From: DATMNR01 sp963702765
GTDB taxonomy: Bacteria > Chloroflexota > Ktedonobacteria > Ktedonobacterales > Ktedonobacteraceae
Reading direction: 5' to 3'
Assembly (NCBI GenBank): GCA_963702765.1
Contig: CAVPEB010000015.1
Coordinates: 1-64,000 of the forward strand
Length of the DNA: 64,000 bases
Under the pieces are notes generated by a model. The model did not search any database, had not been told where the DNA came from, and was given only the letters and a program-made list of their open reading frames with translations. The translations under genes and the position numbers were made by a program. The stretch's first letter is position 1. Every line of letters starts with the position of its first letter. Shown here one piece after another: positions 35,751 through 45,065 of the stretch.

Positions 35751-37400
35751 TTATCGCCCAATATCCTTACGCATGAAGCGTACCGAAGCCAGCGCCAAGG
35801 CCACAACAGCAACGGCCAGTATTAGCAGCATATTACCCAGGGCCAGTCCATGCAACAGCGGCGTGCCATAATAGTAGAAAGCTGACAGCTTTTGCACTAC
35901 ATCCGGCCAGTTCAACTCTGGACCAATAAAGGTGATGGAGAACCAGATCACCAGTAGAAAGCTTAGCAGGCCTGTATCAATGGCTGTACGTAACCAACCT
36001 GAGAAGAGAAAGCCGATTGCTGCAATTAACAGCCCCATTGGAATCATACTAAGTGTAGCCACGGCCACATTGCCCCCGTCAAGCTTCAATCCGGCGGCTA
36101 GCGCGGCCAACTCCGTAGCGGCTAGAGTCACCACCCCTATGATTACTAAGACAGTAGTAAGGGCAGCAAAGCGTGCCAGCAGAACATTCAAACGTGGTTG
36201 CGGAGTTGAAAGAACCAACTCCAGTCTGCCATCTTCTTCATCAGCGGCCCAGCGGTTTACCTGGGTGACAGCAAAAGCCATCAAGAGAAGCGGCATAAAG
36301 GTGAAGAGCGCACTCAGGATGGTGGCATTTGTCGTGATATCGCCTCCGCCGACCTTAGTAAGAATATCCTTCAGAAGCGGAGAACTTTGGGCGATAGTGG
36401 CCAACTGTGACTCAGTTTGCTTGACGATGACGACCATCCAAGCCGCACACCCAGCGATGGCCAACGTCCACCAGCTTCCCGGGACAACCATCATACCCAG
36501 ACCGCGTGTGTAGACAGAGCGCAGCGACCAGGCATTCGCTGGCAATGCTTGCTCAGCACGAGGAGCACGCTCAGGCAGGTGCAACCAATCAGGTAGTTTA
36601 ACTGTCCCACCAATATCCCTACGCACAAAGAGCCATATGGCTGCTCCACTCAAGATGATGCTCAGGGCAATTAAGACCACTAAGGCACCAGCATTAATGC
36701 CGAAGCCCGGCACTAATGGTTTGTTCAAGTTGTAGTAGTAGATTGGGGAAAAATGTGAGATCCAATCGGTATTGGGAATGACTCGATGAATCATGTCAAG
36801 CACAATGAAGAACAAGAGTAAACCACCCGTCACTCCTGCTGCCGTGCCACGCTCCTGTGTAAATTGGGAAATCAACAGCGCAAGTGCCCCAAAGACGCCG
36901 CAGATGAGTGCGAGATTCAAGCCACTTAGCAGTGCGTCGCCAAGACTAAAATCGGCATTCACACGCATACCGCCAACATAGGTTAATAGTCCAATCAACA
37001 AACCCATTACCAACAGCGCTGTCCAGATCGCGGCCAGCTTCTCCAGCGCTACTCGACCACGCCCACGCGGCATCGAGAGTAACACATCCATTGATCCTCG
37101 CTCTTCCTCACCACGCAACATGCGACTACTGGCCAGAAGTGGCCAGAGAGCCATCACCAAAACCGTAAAGCCATATTTAAAGGTTGCGTAGCCTCCCGGG
37201 GTGTCGATCTTTATCGGCTCAGCTATCCAGGCGAAAGAGGGACCCAGACTTACGAGGGAAGCGCGTGCCTGCGCCGTTTCAACAAGAGATGGGAAAGAAG
37301 ACAGAACCACGAAGATGAGCAAGCCTATGCCTAATCCCCAGCCCAGAATAGCTATACGGTAATCACGTAAACTTTTCAGGTAGATGTTTCTAAACAGCAT
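35751..37400 (-). CDS. ABC-2 type exporter permease, duplicated fold
   Basis: A 549-residue membrane protein with about twelve helices in two halves, the layout of fused ABC-2 permeases. Each half has a cytoplasmic segment with a family-like pattern: REDVLLSMPRGRGRVALEKLAA (SMDVLLSMPRGR) and LELVLSTPQPRLNVLLARFAA. The start at 37400 follows AAGGAGGAGAG; an in-frame ATG at 37472 adds a tail overlapping the ATPase. It overlaps the ATPase gene end (37390). The exporter is likely a small-molecule or antibiotic pump; substrate unknown. Its ATPase partner carries a nonsense codon. Confidence 0.88.
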   Translation of the reverse strand: MLFRNIYLKSLRDYRIAILGWGLGIGLLIFVVLSSFPSLVETAQARASLVSLGPSFAWIAEPIKIDTPGGYATFKYGFTVLVMALWPLLASSRMLRGEEERGSMDVLLSMPRGRGRVALEKLAAIWTALLVMGLLIGLLTYVGGMRVNADFSLGDALLSGLNLALICGVFGALALLISQFTQERGTAAGVTGGLLLFFIVLDMIHRVIPNTDWISHFSPIYYYNLNKPLVPGFGINAGALVVLIALSIILSGAAIWLFVRRDIGGTVKLPDWLHLPERAPRAEQALPANAWSLRSVYTRGLGMMVVPGSWWTLAIAGCAAWMVVIVKQTESQLATIAQSSPLLKDILTKVGGGDITTNATILSALFTFMPLLLMAFAVTQVNRWAADEEDGRLELVLSTPQPRLNVLLARFAALTTVLVIIGVVTLAATELAALAAGLKLDGGNVAVATLSMIPMGLLIAAIGFLFSGWLRTAIDTGLLSFLLVIWFSITFIGPELNWPDVVQKLSAFYYYGTPLLHGLALGNMLLILAVAVVALALASVRFMRKDIGR

Positions 37401-38316
37401 GGCTCTCCTCCTTGGTAGCCAGACCATCACCCTCGTAATAACGAAGGAAGATGTCTTCCAGGCTCGGCTCATGACTGGTTATACTGATAACAGGATAGTG
37501 CGAGGCTTGCTTGATCACCGCATCTGCTCCACCCTGCATCACCAGATGCATCGCATGCCCACCAGGCAATGTCTCGACCTGTTCTACTCCATCGAGCGCC
37601 TTGAATGGCTCTGTAGGAACAACATCAGCAAACGTGATCGTGATTTCGTAGCGTTTGATATCCTTGAGTTCGGTCACACCACCTATCCGCACCAGTTGCC
37701 CTTCACGAATGATGCCCACACGCGTGCAGGTCTGTTCAACCTCGCCTAAGATATGCGAGGACAGAAAAACGGTATGCCCCTCATCGCGCGCTTCTTTGAC
37801 CATCGCGTTGAATTCCTGCTGGTTGAGGGGATCCAGCCCATTGGTCGGCTCATCGAGAATCAAAACGCGCGGGCGATGCATAAAGGCTTAAATCAAGACC
37901 ACCTTGCGTTTATTGCCACTAGAATACTGGCGAAACTTACGGCTGGGATCCAGGTCCAATCGCGTAATGAGCTGCTTGAGGTAGGTTTGATCGACGCCAC
38001 CGCGTAGATGCCCAAAGTATGTCAGAATCTGCCCGCCGGTCAGATTGGGGTCCAGGGACGGCTCTCCAGGGAGATAGCCAACCAATCGCTTAATCTCCAC
38101 CGATTTCTCCCAACTGTCTAGTCCGGCTATGCGCGCTTTGCCTTCATCAGCTCGCAGCAAGGCCATGAGCAGTCGAATGGTGGTGGTTTTTCCGGCTCCA
38201 TTGGGGCCAAGGAAGCCGAACACCTCGCCTTCTTCTACTTGAAGGGAGACATTGGCGATACCACGTTTGCTGCCATAGCTCTTGGTCAGGCCTTCTACTT
38301 CGATGATAGCTGTCAT
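37390..38316 (-). pseudogene. ABC transporter ATPase with one in-frame TAA
   Basis: An ABC-2 exporter ATPase of 308 codons. Walker A is GPNGAGKTTTIRLL, the signature is YSSGNKRKV, Walker B is VLILDEPTNGLDP and the H-loop FLSSHILGEVEQTC. The two pieces (37888-38316 and 37390-37881) are in the same frame, separated only by TAA at 37888-37890. It reads KVVLI-stop-AFMHRPRV where the family has Gln (LIQAFMHRP), so a CAA to TAA change explains it. The stop falls between the signature motif and Walker B, so the first product alone could not hydrolyse ATP normally. Either a genuine nonsense mutation or a miscalled base. Confidence 0.88.
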
Positions 38317-38353
38317 GTGATGATCCTCCTCTAGTTCTTCATAATTGAGGTAG

Positions 38354-39080
38354 TTATTCGGACTCCTTGACTTTTTTCAGTAAGTCGCTAAAAAGTTGTT
38401 TACCTGTATCGCTCTGGCTGGGAAGTTCGTCTGGTTCCAGCCAGCGACGAATCAGGTCGCTAAGAGCCTCCGTTAGATGTTCCATGTCAGGTATATGTTC
38501 CTGACTGATGAAATCATGAAGAGTTGATAATTCCAAACTTCAAAGCCGTCAGCAAATAGGTGATAATTGGAGCGGGAATATCCGGACGGATCAGTCCATC
38601 ATGTTGAAGCTCGACAATATACGCGTCGGTATCACCCAGGAGTTGATTGAGAAAGTTTTGATCGTAAGCTCCGAGAAACCCATTGAAGATATCTGAATTT
38701 CCTCTCAGGATGGCGGTCATCAGGGGGTTAGATAAAGCAGCAAGCATACCATGGACAGTTATGCGATGTAGCAATCCACCTTGCGGATCGTCAGCAATCC
38801 GTCGCATTGTCTCCTCGCTATAGCGCTGTTGTTCCCGCCAGATGGCAGCGCGGAACAAGTCGTTTTTGTCCTTCCAATGCAGGTAGATAGTACCCTTGCC
38901 CACACCTGCCTCACGGGCGACGTCATCGATCGTAGTCTTTCGATAGCCCCAGCGCGCAAGCAATGTGGCAGCGGCATCAAGAATGCGTTCCTCGCGAAGC
39001 GTTCTTTCGTCAATCTGTGGCTGAACAGGTTGTGTATCACCGGCAGGTTCTTTCTCGGCAGAACGACGGATAGTTGCCAT
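38354..39080 (-). pseudogene. Frameshifted TetR regulator of the ABC exporter
   Basis: A TetR repressor of about 240 residues. The HTH region reads ILDAAATLLARWGYRKTTIDDVAREAGVGKGTIYLHWKDKNDLF; the remainder is an effector domain. Near 38525, AAGTTTGGAATTATC slips frame, ending the first piece (188 residues) and giving a second of 60 residues (ELSTLHDFISQEHIPDME...LLKKVKESE). The HTH and most of the ligand domain are intact, so some function could remain. It is the first gene of the ABC operon and presumably controls it. Confidence 0.85.
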
Positions 39081-39270
39081 ATATACCTTCTCTCAAATCA
39101 AATTCACAGTGACTGATTGACCAGATGACCATACTAACTATTCTAGTCAAATTGTAACGATAACAATACCGGTTGTCAAGGAAAATCTATGCAATTTTTG
39201 TGATAGCTGTTTTTGTGATATACTCGTTACTTCTTAGAGATGATTGTAAGGAATGAGATGCTGGTGAAAC

Positions 39271-40291
39271 ATGACCGATTTGTACCCTGAGATCGAACCA
39301 TATGAGCAAGGATTCTTAGAAGTTGGTGACGGTAATTCCATCTACTGGGAGATTTGCGGCAATCCAGGTGGCAAGCCAGCAGTTGTCTTGCATGGCGGCC
39401 CTGGTTCGGGATGTGTACCCTGGTATCGCAGGCTTTTTAATCCCAACTCCTACCGCATCGTGCTCTTCGATCAGCGCAACTGTGGACGCAGCACACCACA
39501 TGCAAGCGCTCTCGATACCGATTTGAAAAATAACACCACCGCCCATTTGATCGCCGATATTGAACAGTTGAGGCAGCACCTGAAGATCGACCGCTGGATG
39601 GTATTCGGTGGTTCCTGGGGGAGTACCTTAGCGCTTGCCTACGCGGTAAGTCATCCAGAGCGAGTCACCGACATGATCCTATTTGGGGTTACGACAGGAC
39701 GACACAATGAAATTGACTGGCTTTTCCGCGGTGGCGTGTCAATCTTTTTCCCCGAGCAATGGGACCGCCTGTGCATGGCGTTACCAGCTTCCGAACGCGA
39801 TGGCGATATCCTCGGAGCCTACTATCGACAGCTCAACGATCCCGACCTTGAAGTTCGTCAGCAAGCAGCCAACGCCTGGTGCCTGTGGGAGTCAGCGACA
39901 CTTTCATGGCCACCCTCAACACAACTCTCCCCCAGATTCAAGGATCCCTCATACGCATTAGCATTCGCACGTATCGTGACTCACTATACGCACCACAACT
40001 CGTTTCTAGAGGACGGTATTCTACTTAGAAACGCTGATAAGCTGTCAGATATCCCTGGAATTTTGGTGAATGGCCGCTTTGACTTTCAAGCCCCCATCGG
40101 CATATGCATGGGAGCTTAAACGCGTGTGGCCCCGTGCTGAGTTAGTGATTGTTGACAACGCTGGTCATGCCGCTGACAACTCAAATCTTACCCAGGAATA
40201 CATCCGGGCAACAGATCGATTTGCGGTATTCGATAAGAGGTACCTTTTCTCTGCTGAATATTACATTTGCTGGCTATTTTTCATTGATTGA
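39271..40291 (+). pseudogene. pip: Frameshifted prolyl aminopeptidase
   Basis: An alpha/beta hydrolase removing N-terminal proline from peptides. HGGPGSGC is the oxyanion site (residues 41-48), GGSWGS (113-118) the nucleophile with Ser115, and VNGRFD precedes the acid region. Near 40091 a run of five C shifts the frame: QAPIGICMGA ends in a stop, while frame 2 reads PSAYAWELKRVWPRAELVIVDNAGH. Four C instead of five would restore the frame and the catalytic His of AGHAADNS. So the C-terminal base/His is lost as written. The homopolymer makes a sequencing error plausible. Confidence 0.87.
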
Positions 40292-40921
40292 GGCTCCCCA
40301 CAACACAATTCCTAACCACACATACCATACTGGATTAACGATAAAGCCACTCAGAAGCGCATCCACTAAAACAATCGGATTGTTGGGATCGAGAATAATC
40401 AGCCGTCCGAGATATAACACGACCAGCAAAACCGCTAGCAGGTACCCCAAATAACTCAATGATCGTGGAAATTGACCGCCACGCGCCATGAGCCACGCAA
40501 TCACAAATATACCGAGACCTGCAATTCCGAACGTGAGCAAACCACGTGGATCGATAGCGCTGGGTAAGTTGGCAAGAGCCACATTCGCGGTTGTTGGATT
40601 GATAGCATTGGCGAGATCGTAACCACCATGAATTATCGCTCCAAACGCACCAGCTATACTCAAAAATAAGGCCCAGAGAGCAAAGGATGCATCTGTTTCC
40701 TTTAAGCGATTGTACAGAGCAACCAGGACTGCTGTAGAAAACACTCCACCTAACATGAGAAAGAGCGCAATTAATACATCATTTTTGAGTATGACGAACG
40801 AGATTGAGTATAATAGACCAGTGATTCCGGCCAGTATTGCACTCAAGCCAGCAAATCGTTCGAAGGAGCTGGATTGTGTGGTGACGGTATCGACCTGGTT
40901 TGAAGCAGATTGAGTTGACAT
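40274..40921 (-). CDS. Six-helix membrane protein, unknown function
   Basis: A 215-residue membrane protein with about six helices (ILAGITGLLYSISFVIL, VLIALFLMLGGVFSTAVLVALY, FALWALFLSIAGAFGAII, LLTFGIAGLGIFVIAWLM, YLGYLLAVLLVVLYL, FIVNPVWYVWLGIVLW). The family is not recognised. AAGGAGGAA precedes ATG 40921; an upstream ATG at 40960 lacks such a site. It overlaps the 3' end of the frameshifted pip piece on the other strand by 18 bases, convergently. Confidence 0.65.
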   Translation of the reverse strand: MSTQSASNQVDTVTTQSSSFERFAGLSAILAGITGLLYSISFVILKNDVLIALFLMLGGVFSTAVLVALYNRLKETDASFALWALFLSIAGAFGAIIHGGYDLANAINPTTANVALANLPSAIDPRGLLTFGIAGLGIFVIAWLMARGGQFPRSLSYLGYLLAVLLVVLYLGRLIILDPNNPIVLVDALLSGFIVNPVWYVWLGIVLWGASINEK

Positions 40922-41041
40922 ATAATTCCTCCTTAGCTTTCTAGTAATCCAGACAATCACGCTAGATGTGCATCATCAACTGCACTAACCTATGAGTACG
41001 AGAAAGACCTGCGGTGAGATCATTTTCACGCCTGTTATGCT

Positions 41042-41296
41042 ATACTAGGCGCAAAGTTACGGGTAGAAGTATACCAATACCTGAGCGGCGAAAGGCTCCC
41101 AGCCCTTGACACAAAGGTATTTTTTCAGGAGCGCCACAAGTTTTGGCGAGAATGGGTCACCTGCTTGTCATCCTTCGCTGCGGCTCAGGATGACACATCA
41201 AGGATAAATCGTCTACTCACGCCTGATGAGTTGTTGGAGGCGATGCACACCGGGCCTGCCTATACGCTAATTATTGAGAAAGAGGAGCAAATATAA
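41042..41296 (+). CDS. 84-codon reading frame with REP element inserted, start unclear
   Basis: An open frame from 41018 (after TGA at 41015-41017) to TAA at 41294 has strongly protein-like ends: KLRVEVYQYLSGERLPALD, KVFFQERHKFWREW, then LLTPDELLEAMHTGPAYTL. The middle TCLSSFAAAQDDTS is the exact translation of a REP-like palindrome (41165-41197), inserted without breaking the frame. No ATG, GTG or TTG exists before the conserved part; ATA at 41042 may be a decayed start. It ends four bases before the aminotransferase gene, whose ribosome site lies in its last codons. Probably a small partner gene that is decaying. Confidence 0.5.
   Translation: MLGAKLRVEVYQYLSGERLPALDTKVFFQERHKFWREWVTCLSSFAAAQDDTSRINRLLTPDELLEAMHTGPAYTLIIEKEEQI
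41165..41197. repeat. REP-like copy within a reading frame
   Basis: TTGTCATCCTTCGCTGCGGCTCAGGATGACA, a near-perfect palindrome, sits inside the small frame 41042-41296. It is the same family as the copies at 48, 34030 and 44815. Confidence 0.65.
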
Positions 41297-41299
41297 TTT

Positions 41300-42568
41300 A
41301 TGTCTGATAACACTACCATTCCATCGCTTACCTCACTAGACGATATGCTACAATCATTATTGCTCATCGAAGAGGGTGAACACGAATTTTCTGGTGAGGA
41401 AGATGACATTCAAGAGATGCGGCAGCTTTTCTTCCCAATTACACGCAATTGTGTGTATTTGAACCACGCTGCAAATGGACCTCTGCCCAGCCCAGTCGTG
41501 CGTTCCATATATACCTATATCGAGGACACAAGCCACTTCGGCAATGTTCATTTCGCACGTTGGACTGAGCATGAGCGAGGCGCGCATCGTCGTATGGCAA
41601 ACATGATCCATGTTCGACCAGACCAAATTGCGATGACTGCCAGCACAGGCGATGGACTGATGATGATTGCTGGCGGCCTGCGCTGGAAACCAGGCGACAT
41701 GATCGTGAGTGCAGAATGTGAATTCCCCAGCAATATATACCCATGGCTCAATCTGCAAGAACAAGGCGTGCAAGTTCACCTTGTGAAGATGCGCGAGAAT
41801 CGTATTGCTGTTGAAGATGTCCTTAGGAGCATTACAGAACGAACACGTCTCGTCAGCCTGAGCCTTGTGGAATTTTCAACAGGTTATCGCAATGATATCG
41901 CTACCATTGCCCGATATTGTCATGAACGAGGGATCATTTGCGGCATTGATGCTGCGCAAGCATTAGGGGCGCTGGATATAGATGCACATGCGCTCGGTGT
42001 CGATTACCTGGCTGCCGCCTCTCATAAATGGCTGCTCAGCCCACAAACAACAGGTATTCTTTATGTCGCAGATGAGCTACAACCACAGTTAGTAACTACC
42101 CGTCGAGGATGGTTGAGTGTAGAAACACCTTTTGAATTCTTCAATTATGAGCAACCGCTGAAAACTGGCATGGCGCGTTTCGAACATAGTTCACCAAACG
42201 CGTTGCCTATCATCGCGCTTGATGCAGCGCTGGGGATATTCGAGTGCATCGATGGAGGTATGACGGCAGTTGAAGAGCGTATTTTAGGCTTGACAGGTCA
42301 TGCTATTGCCGGGTTGGAACAACTCGGCTATCCGGTTATGTCTCCGCAAGGTAATGGCGAGCGTTCTGGCATCGTGTGCTTCAAATTGCATCCAGAACGC
42401 CAGGATATCAGCCCTCAGCAACTTGTAGATGAATTGGCGTCACGTAATATTCACGTGGCGGCGCGAGGTGATGTTGTGCGCATCTCTCCACATTTTTATA
42501 ATACAACTGAAGAGATTGATGTTTTGCTGAATGCGCTTGAGGATATGAGGAAACCCGCAACGGTCTAA
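41300..42568 (+). CDS. Aminotransferase class V family (cysteine desulfurase-like)
   Basis: A 422-residue PLP enzyme, larger than a minimal class V fold by an N-terminal 50-residue stretch (SLLLIEEGEHEFSGEEDD) that is acidic. Core blocks: NCVYLNHAANGPLPSPV, ASTGDGLMMIAGGLRWKPGD, SLVEFSTGYRNDI, GIDAAQALGALDIDA, DYLAAASHKWLLSP with the PLP-binding Lys, and RFEHSSPNALPIIAL. Such proteins act as isopenicillin N epimerase-like or cysteine desulfurase-like enzymes; the reaction is unclear. Translationally next to the small frame upstream (GAGGAG at 41282-41287). Confidence 0.9.
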   Translation: MSDNTTIPSLTSLDDMLQSLLLIEEGEHEFSGEEDDIQEMRQLFFPITRNCVYLNHAANGPLPSPVVRSIYTYIEDTSHFGNVHFARWTEHERGAHRRMANMIHVRPDQIAMTASTGDGLMMIAGGLRWKPGDMIVSAECEFPSNIYPWLNLQEQGVQVHLVKMRENRIAVEDVLRSITERTRLVSLSLVEFSTGYRNDIATIARYCHERGIICGIDAAQALGALDIDAHALGVDYLAAASHKWLLSPQTTGILYVADELQPQLVTTRRGWLSVETPFEFFNYEQPLKTGMARFEHSSPNALPIIALDAALGIFECIDGGMTAVEERILGLTGHAIAGLEQLGYPVMSPQGNGERSGIVCFKLHPERQDISPQQLVDELASRNIHVAARGDVVRISPHFYNTTEEIDVLLNALEDMRKPATV

Positions 42569-42658
42569 CAGCGCTTCCATCTTTTTGCGGTATATTGTTG
42601 GAAAAGGAAAGCCAGAACCCACATTGCATTCCGGTTGATTTAACCCAGGAGTACATCC

Positions 42659-43189
42659 ATGTCACAGTCAGATACATCCTATAAGCGTCCCAAACCAAAG
42701 CGCCCGCTCACTATTGGTGCAGGAGCACTTGTTGTACATGACAATCGGGTGTTGCTCGTGCGTAACATTCGAGGGGTGACCAAAGGCCGCTACTTACTGC
42801 CGGCGGGGCGAGTCAACCCGAATGAATTGCCCGACCAAGCTGCTGCACGTGAGACCTTCGAGGAAACTTCGCTGCGTGTTGAGATCGATGGGCTAATGGG
42901 AGTACGTATCTGGGTGATGGATGATGGCGAACACAATTATTTCTTTATGTTCCGCGCGACGTTACTCTCTCCCATTAGCGAGTTGCGACCAAATCTGGAT
43001 GAAATTGATGATGCACGTTTTTTTACAAAGGAAGAGTTGGATGCTTTAACCTTTGATGAGACATGGGCTGGCGCCATCGCTATCGCTTATAAAGCGCTCG
43101 AGCCGGGGGCCAGTGTATGGCCTAATGACGCTGATCTTTCTGAAGATTCTGGGGTTGACTCTCCCGAGCGATGGCGCATCTGGATGTGA
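42659..43189 (+). CDS. Nudix hydrolase
   Basis: A 176-residue hydrolase of nucleoside diphosphate-X compounds. The Nudix box is at residues 50-72: G...NE...AARETFEETS, with RETFEE giving the metal-binding glutamates. The preceding GAGALVVHDNRVLLVRN and LLPAGR are typical. A C-terminal tail after residue 140 is not conserved. Substrate unknown. Probably co-transcribed with the aminotransferase 91 bases upstream. Confidence 0.9.
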   Translation: MSQSDTSYKRPKPKRPLTIGAGALVVHDNRVLLVRNIRGVTKGRYLLPAGRVNPNELPDQAAARETFEETSLRVEIDGLMGVRIWVMDDGEHNYFFMFRATLLSPISELRPNLDEIDDARFFTKEELDALTFDETWAGAIAIAYKALEPGASVWPNDADLSEDSGVDSPERWRIWM

Positions 43190-43203
43190 TAAGGGTGACG
43201 GGC

Positions 43204-43284
43204 ATTGACTATTTAATGCGAAGGTCATGCTACCGACCGACGGGGCCGATACATCGGCGATGTGCGCGATAAATCGGCACCTAC
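43204..43284. repeat. Dispersed repeat with GATAAATCGGCACCTAC end (copy 1)
   Basis: CATTGACTAT-AATGCGAA--TCATG-TA--ACCG followed by GATAAATCGGCACCTAC. It matches 47419-47481 in order and spacing apart from a 20-base difference, and lies in the gap between convergent Nudix and fumarase genes. Confidence 0.6.
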
Positions 43285-43315
43285 AAACAACTGCGTTATG
43301 CTTCCGCAAATGGGT

Positions 43316-44738
43316 CTAGCCGCCAGCGGGACCGCCATCTAATCCTGGCTTTGTCATGCTCGCTGGATCAAGAATGCGGTCCAATTCCTCTTCTGTAAGA
43401 TTTGTTTTTTCGCGTGCCACTTCACGCACAGTTTTGCCTGTTTTGTAGGCTTCTTTCGAGATGGAGGCTGCTGCTGCATCATATCCGATGATAGGAGCCA
43501 GGGCGGTACAGATGGCCAGACCCCGTTCGACCATCTCCGGTCCCTTTGTTGTGGCCTTAATGCCCTTAATGCATTGCTCCGTAAAGTTCCGCGAGGCTGA
43601 GGCCAGTAGGTAAATAGACTGCAAAAGATTGTAAGAACTGACAGGCATCATGACATTGATTTCGAAATTGCCTGATAGTCCCGCAATGGTAATCGTCGTA
43701 TGATTACCCATCACCTGCGCGCAGACCATCGCAACAGACTCAGCGATGACCGGATTGACTTTGCCGGGCATGATCGAGCTTCCAGGCTGTACAGCAGGCA
43801 GATCGATCTCGCCAATACCTGCGCGCGGTCCAGAGCCTAGCCAGCGAATATCATTGGCAATTTTCATGAGACTCACAGCCAAAGTATTGAGCGCGCCACT
43901 GGCCTCAACTATGCCGTCAAGCGTGTTCTGCGCCTGAAAATGGTTACTTGTTTCACGTACAGTAATACCATTCATATCTGTTAAACGCTGGCAGACCCGT
44001 TCTGCAAACTCTGGATGGGTATTGATTCCTGTACCAACGGCAGTGCCTCCAAGAGCCACCTCCGTCAGCTCGCTTTGAGCATGTCGCATGCGAGTTATAC
44101 CACGTTCGATCTGACCCGCGTAGCCAAAGAATTCCTGGCCGAGGCGAATTGGCGTAGCATCTTGCAAGTGCGTGCGCCCAGTTTTGATAACTGGCATGAA
44201 CTCTTCAGATTTTTCTTCCAGCGCACTTTGCAGACCCTGCAATGCTGGGATCAAGTCATATTCGATACTAACCAATGCTGCAAGGTGAATGGCTGTCGGA
44301 ATCACGTCGTTAGACGACTGCCCGAAAGTTCACATGATCGTTAGGGTGCACTTTCCGCGAGCCGCGCGAACCACCCAGCAGTTCACTGGCACGGTTGGCT
44401 ATCACCTCGTTCGCGTTCATATTGGTCGAGGTGGCGGAACCTGTTTGAAAAATATCCAGGACGAAATGACTATCTAGTTTGCCGTCGATTACTTCCTGGG
44501 CAGCCTGTACAATTGCTTCGGCAATCTGTGGATCAATAAGGCCAAGGCTTGCATTTACCTGAGCCGCTGCCTGTTTGATCTGCCCAAGCGCCCGAATAAA
44601 ATGACGTGGAAAGCGCAAATCGCTGATTGGGAAATTGAGTAGGGCACGGTGGGTACTTGCGCCCCAATATGCGTGTGCCGGAACTTGCATCTCACCCATC
44701 GAGTCACGCTCGATGCGGGTTTCCTCTGTGGTGCTCAT
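43316..44738 (-). pseudogene. fumC: Fumarate hydratase class II with a one-base insertion
   Basis: TCA-cycle enzyme hydrating fumarate to malate. The first piece (from ATG 44738, with GAGGAG upstream) contains MQVPAHAYWGASTHRALLN and GSRKVHPNDHVNF. An extra base at about 44324 (AACTTT-C-GGGCAG on the coding strand) ends it. The second piece resumes VIPTAIHLAALVSIEYD, and later has GSSIMPGKVNPVIAES, the fumarase-family signature, and GLDGG at the end. Removing one base gives an ordinary 475-residue FumC (NFGQSSNDVIPTA). A core metabolic gene would not be expected to be dead unless a second copy exists, so a sequence error is plausible. Confidence 0.9.
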
Positions 44739-44814
44739 AGGTATTCTCCTCGTTGAGTGTACGGTTTTTACAGTGACATTATACCACCGTACGTGCTGAG
44801 CATGGCTTCGTCGA

Positions 44815-44888
44815 TTGTCATTCTGAGCAAAGCGAAGGATCTCTGCCGCGAGGGGCAACGAGATTTTTCACTTCGTTCAGAATGACAA
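44815..44888. repeat. REP-like palindrome upstream of fumC
   Basis: TTGTCATTCTGAGC ... CGTTCAGAATGACAA are inverted arms around AAAGCGAAGGATCTC and a G/C-rich middle. It sits in the 44739-45065 gap upstream of fumarase; apart from it I see only AT-rich, possibly promoter, sequence there. Confidence 0.65.
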
Positions 44889-45065
44889 GGTGTGTGCAGC
44901 ATGACAGGATTAGACTCCAATGCGCTTATGCACTTTTTCTCATCGTAACGATTTTGTAACGGTTCTGTTATACTATAGCAGTAGTATAAAGATACCGTAA
45001 TGCTGAATATCTTCACTCATTTGCTTTCAAGTCGGAGAGAGTCTCTCCTGAAAAGTGAACGATGC

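Noticed and set aside
35589..35825. Small plus-strand frame through the 35681 hairpin
   Set aside because: It is composed largely of the inverted repeat and overlaps the permease end on the other strand.
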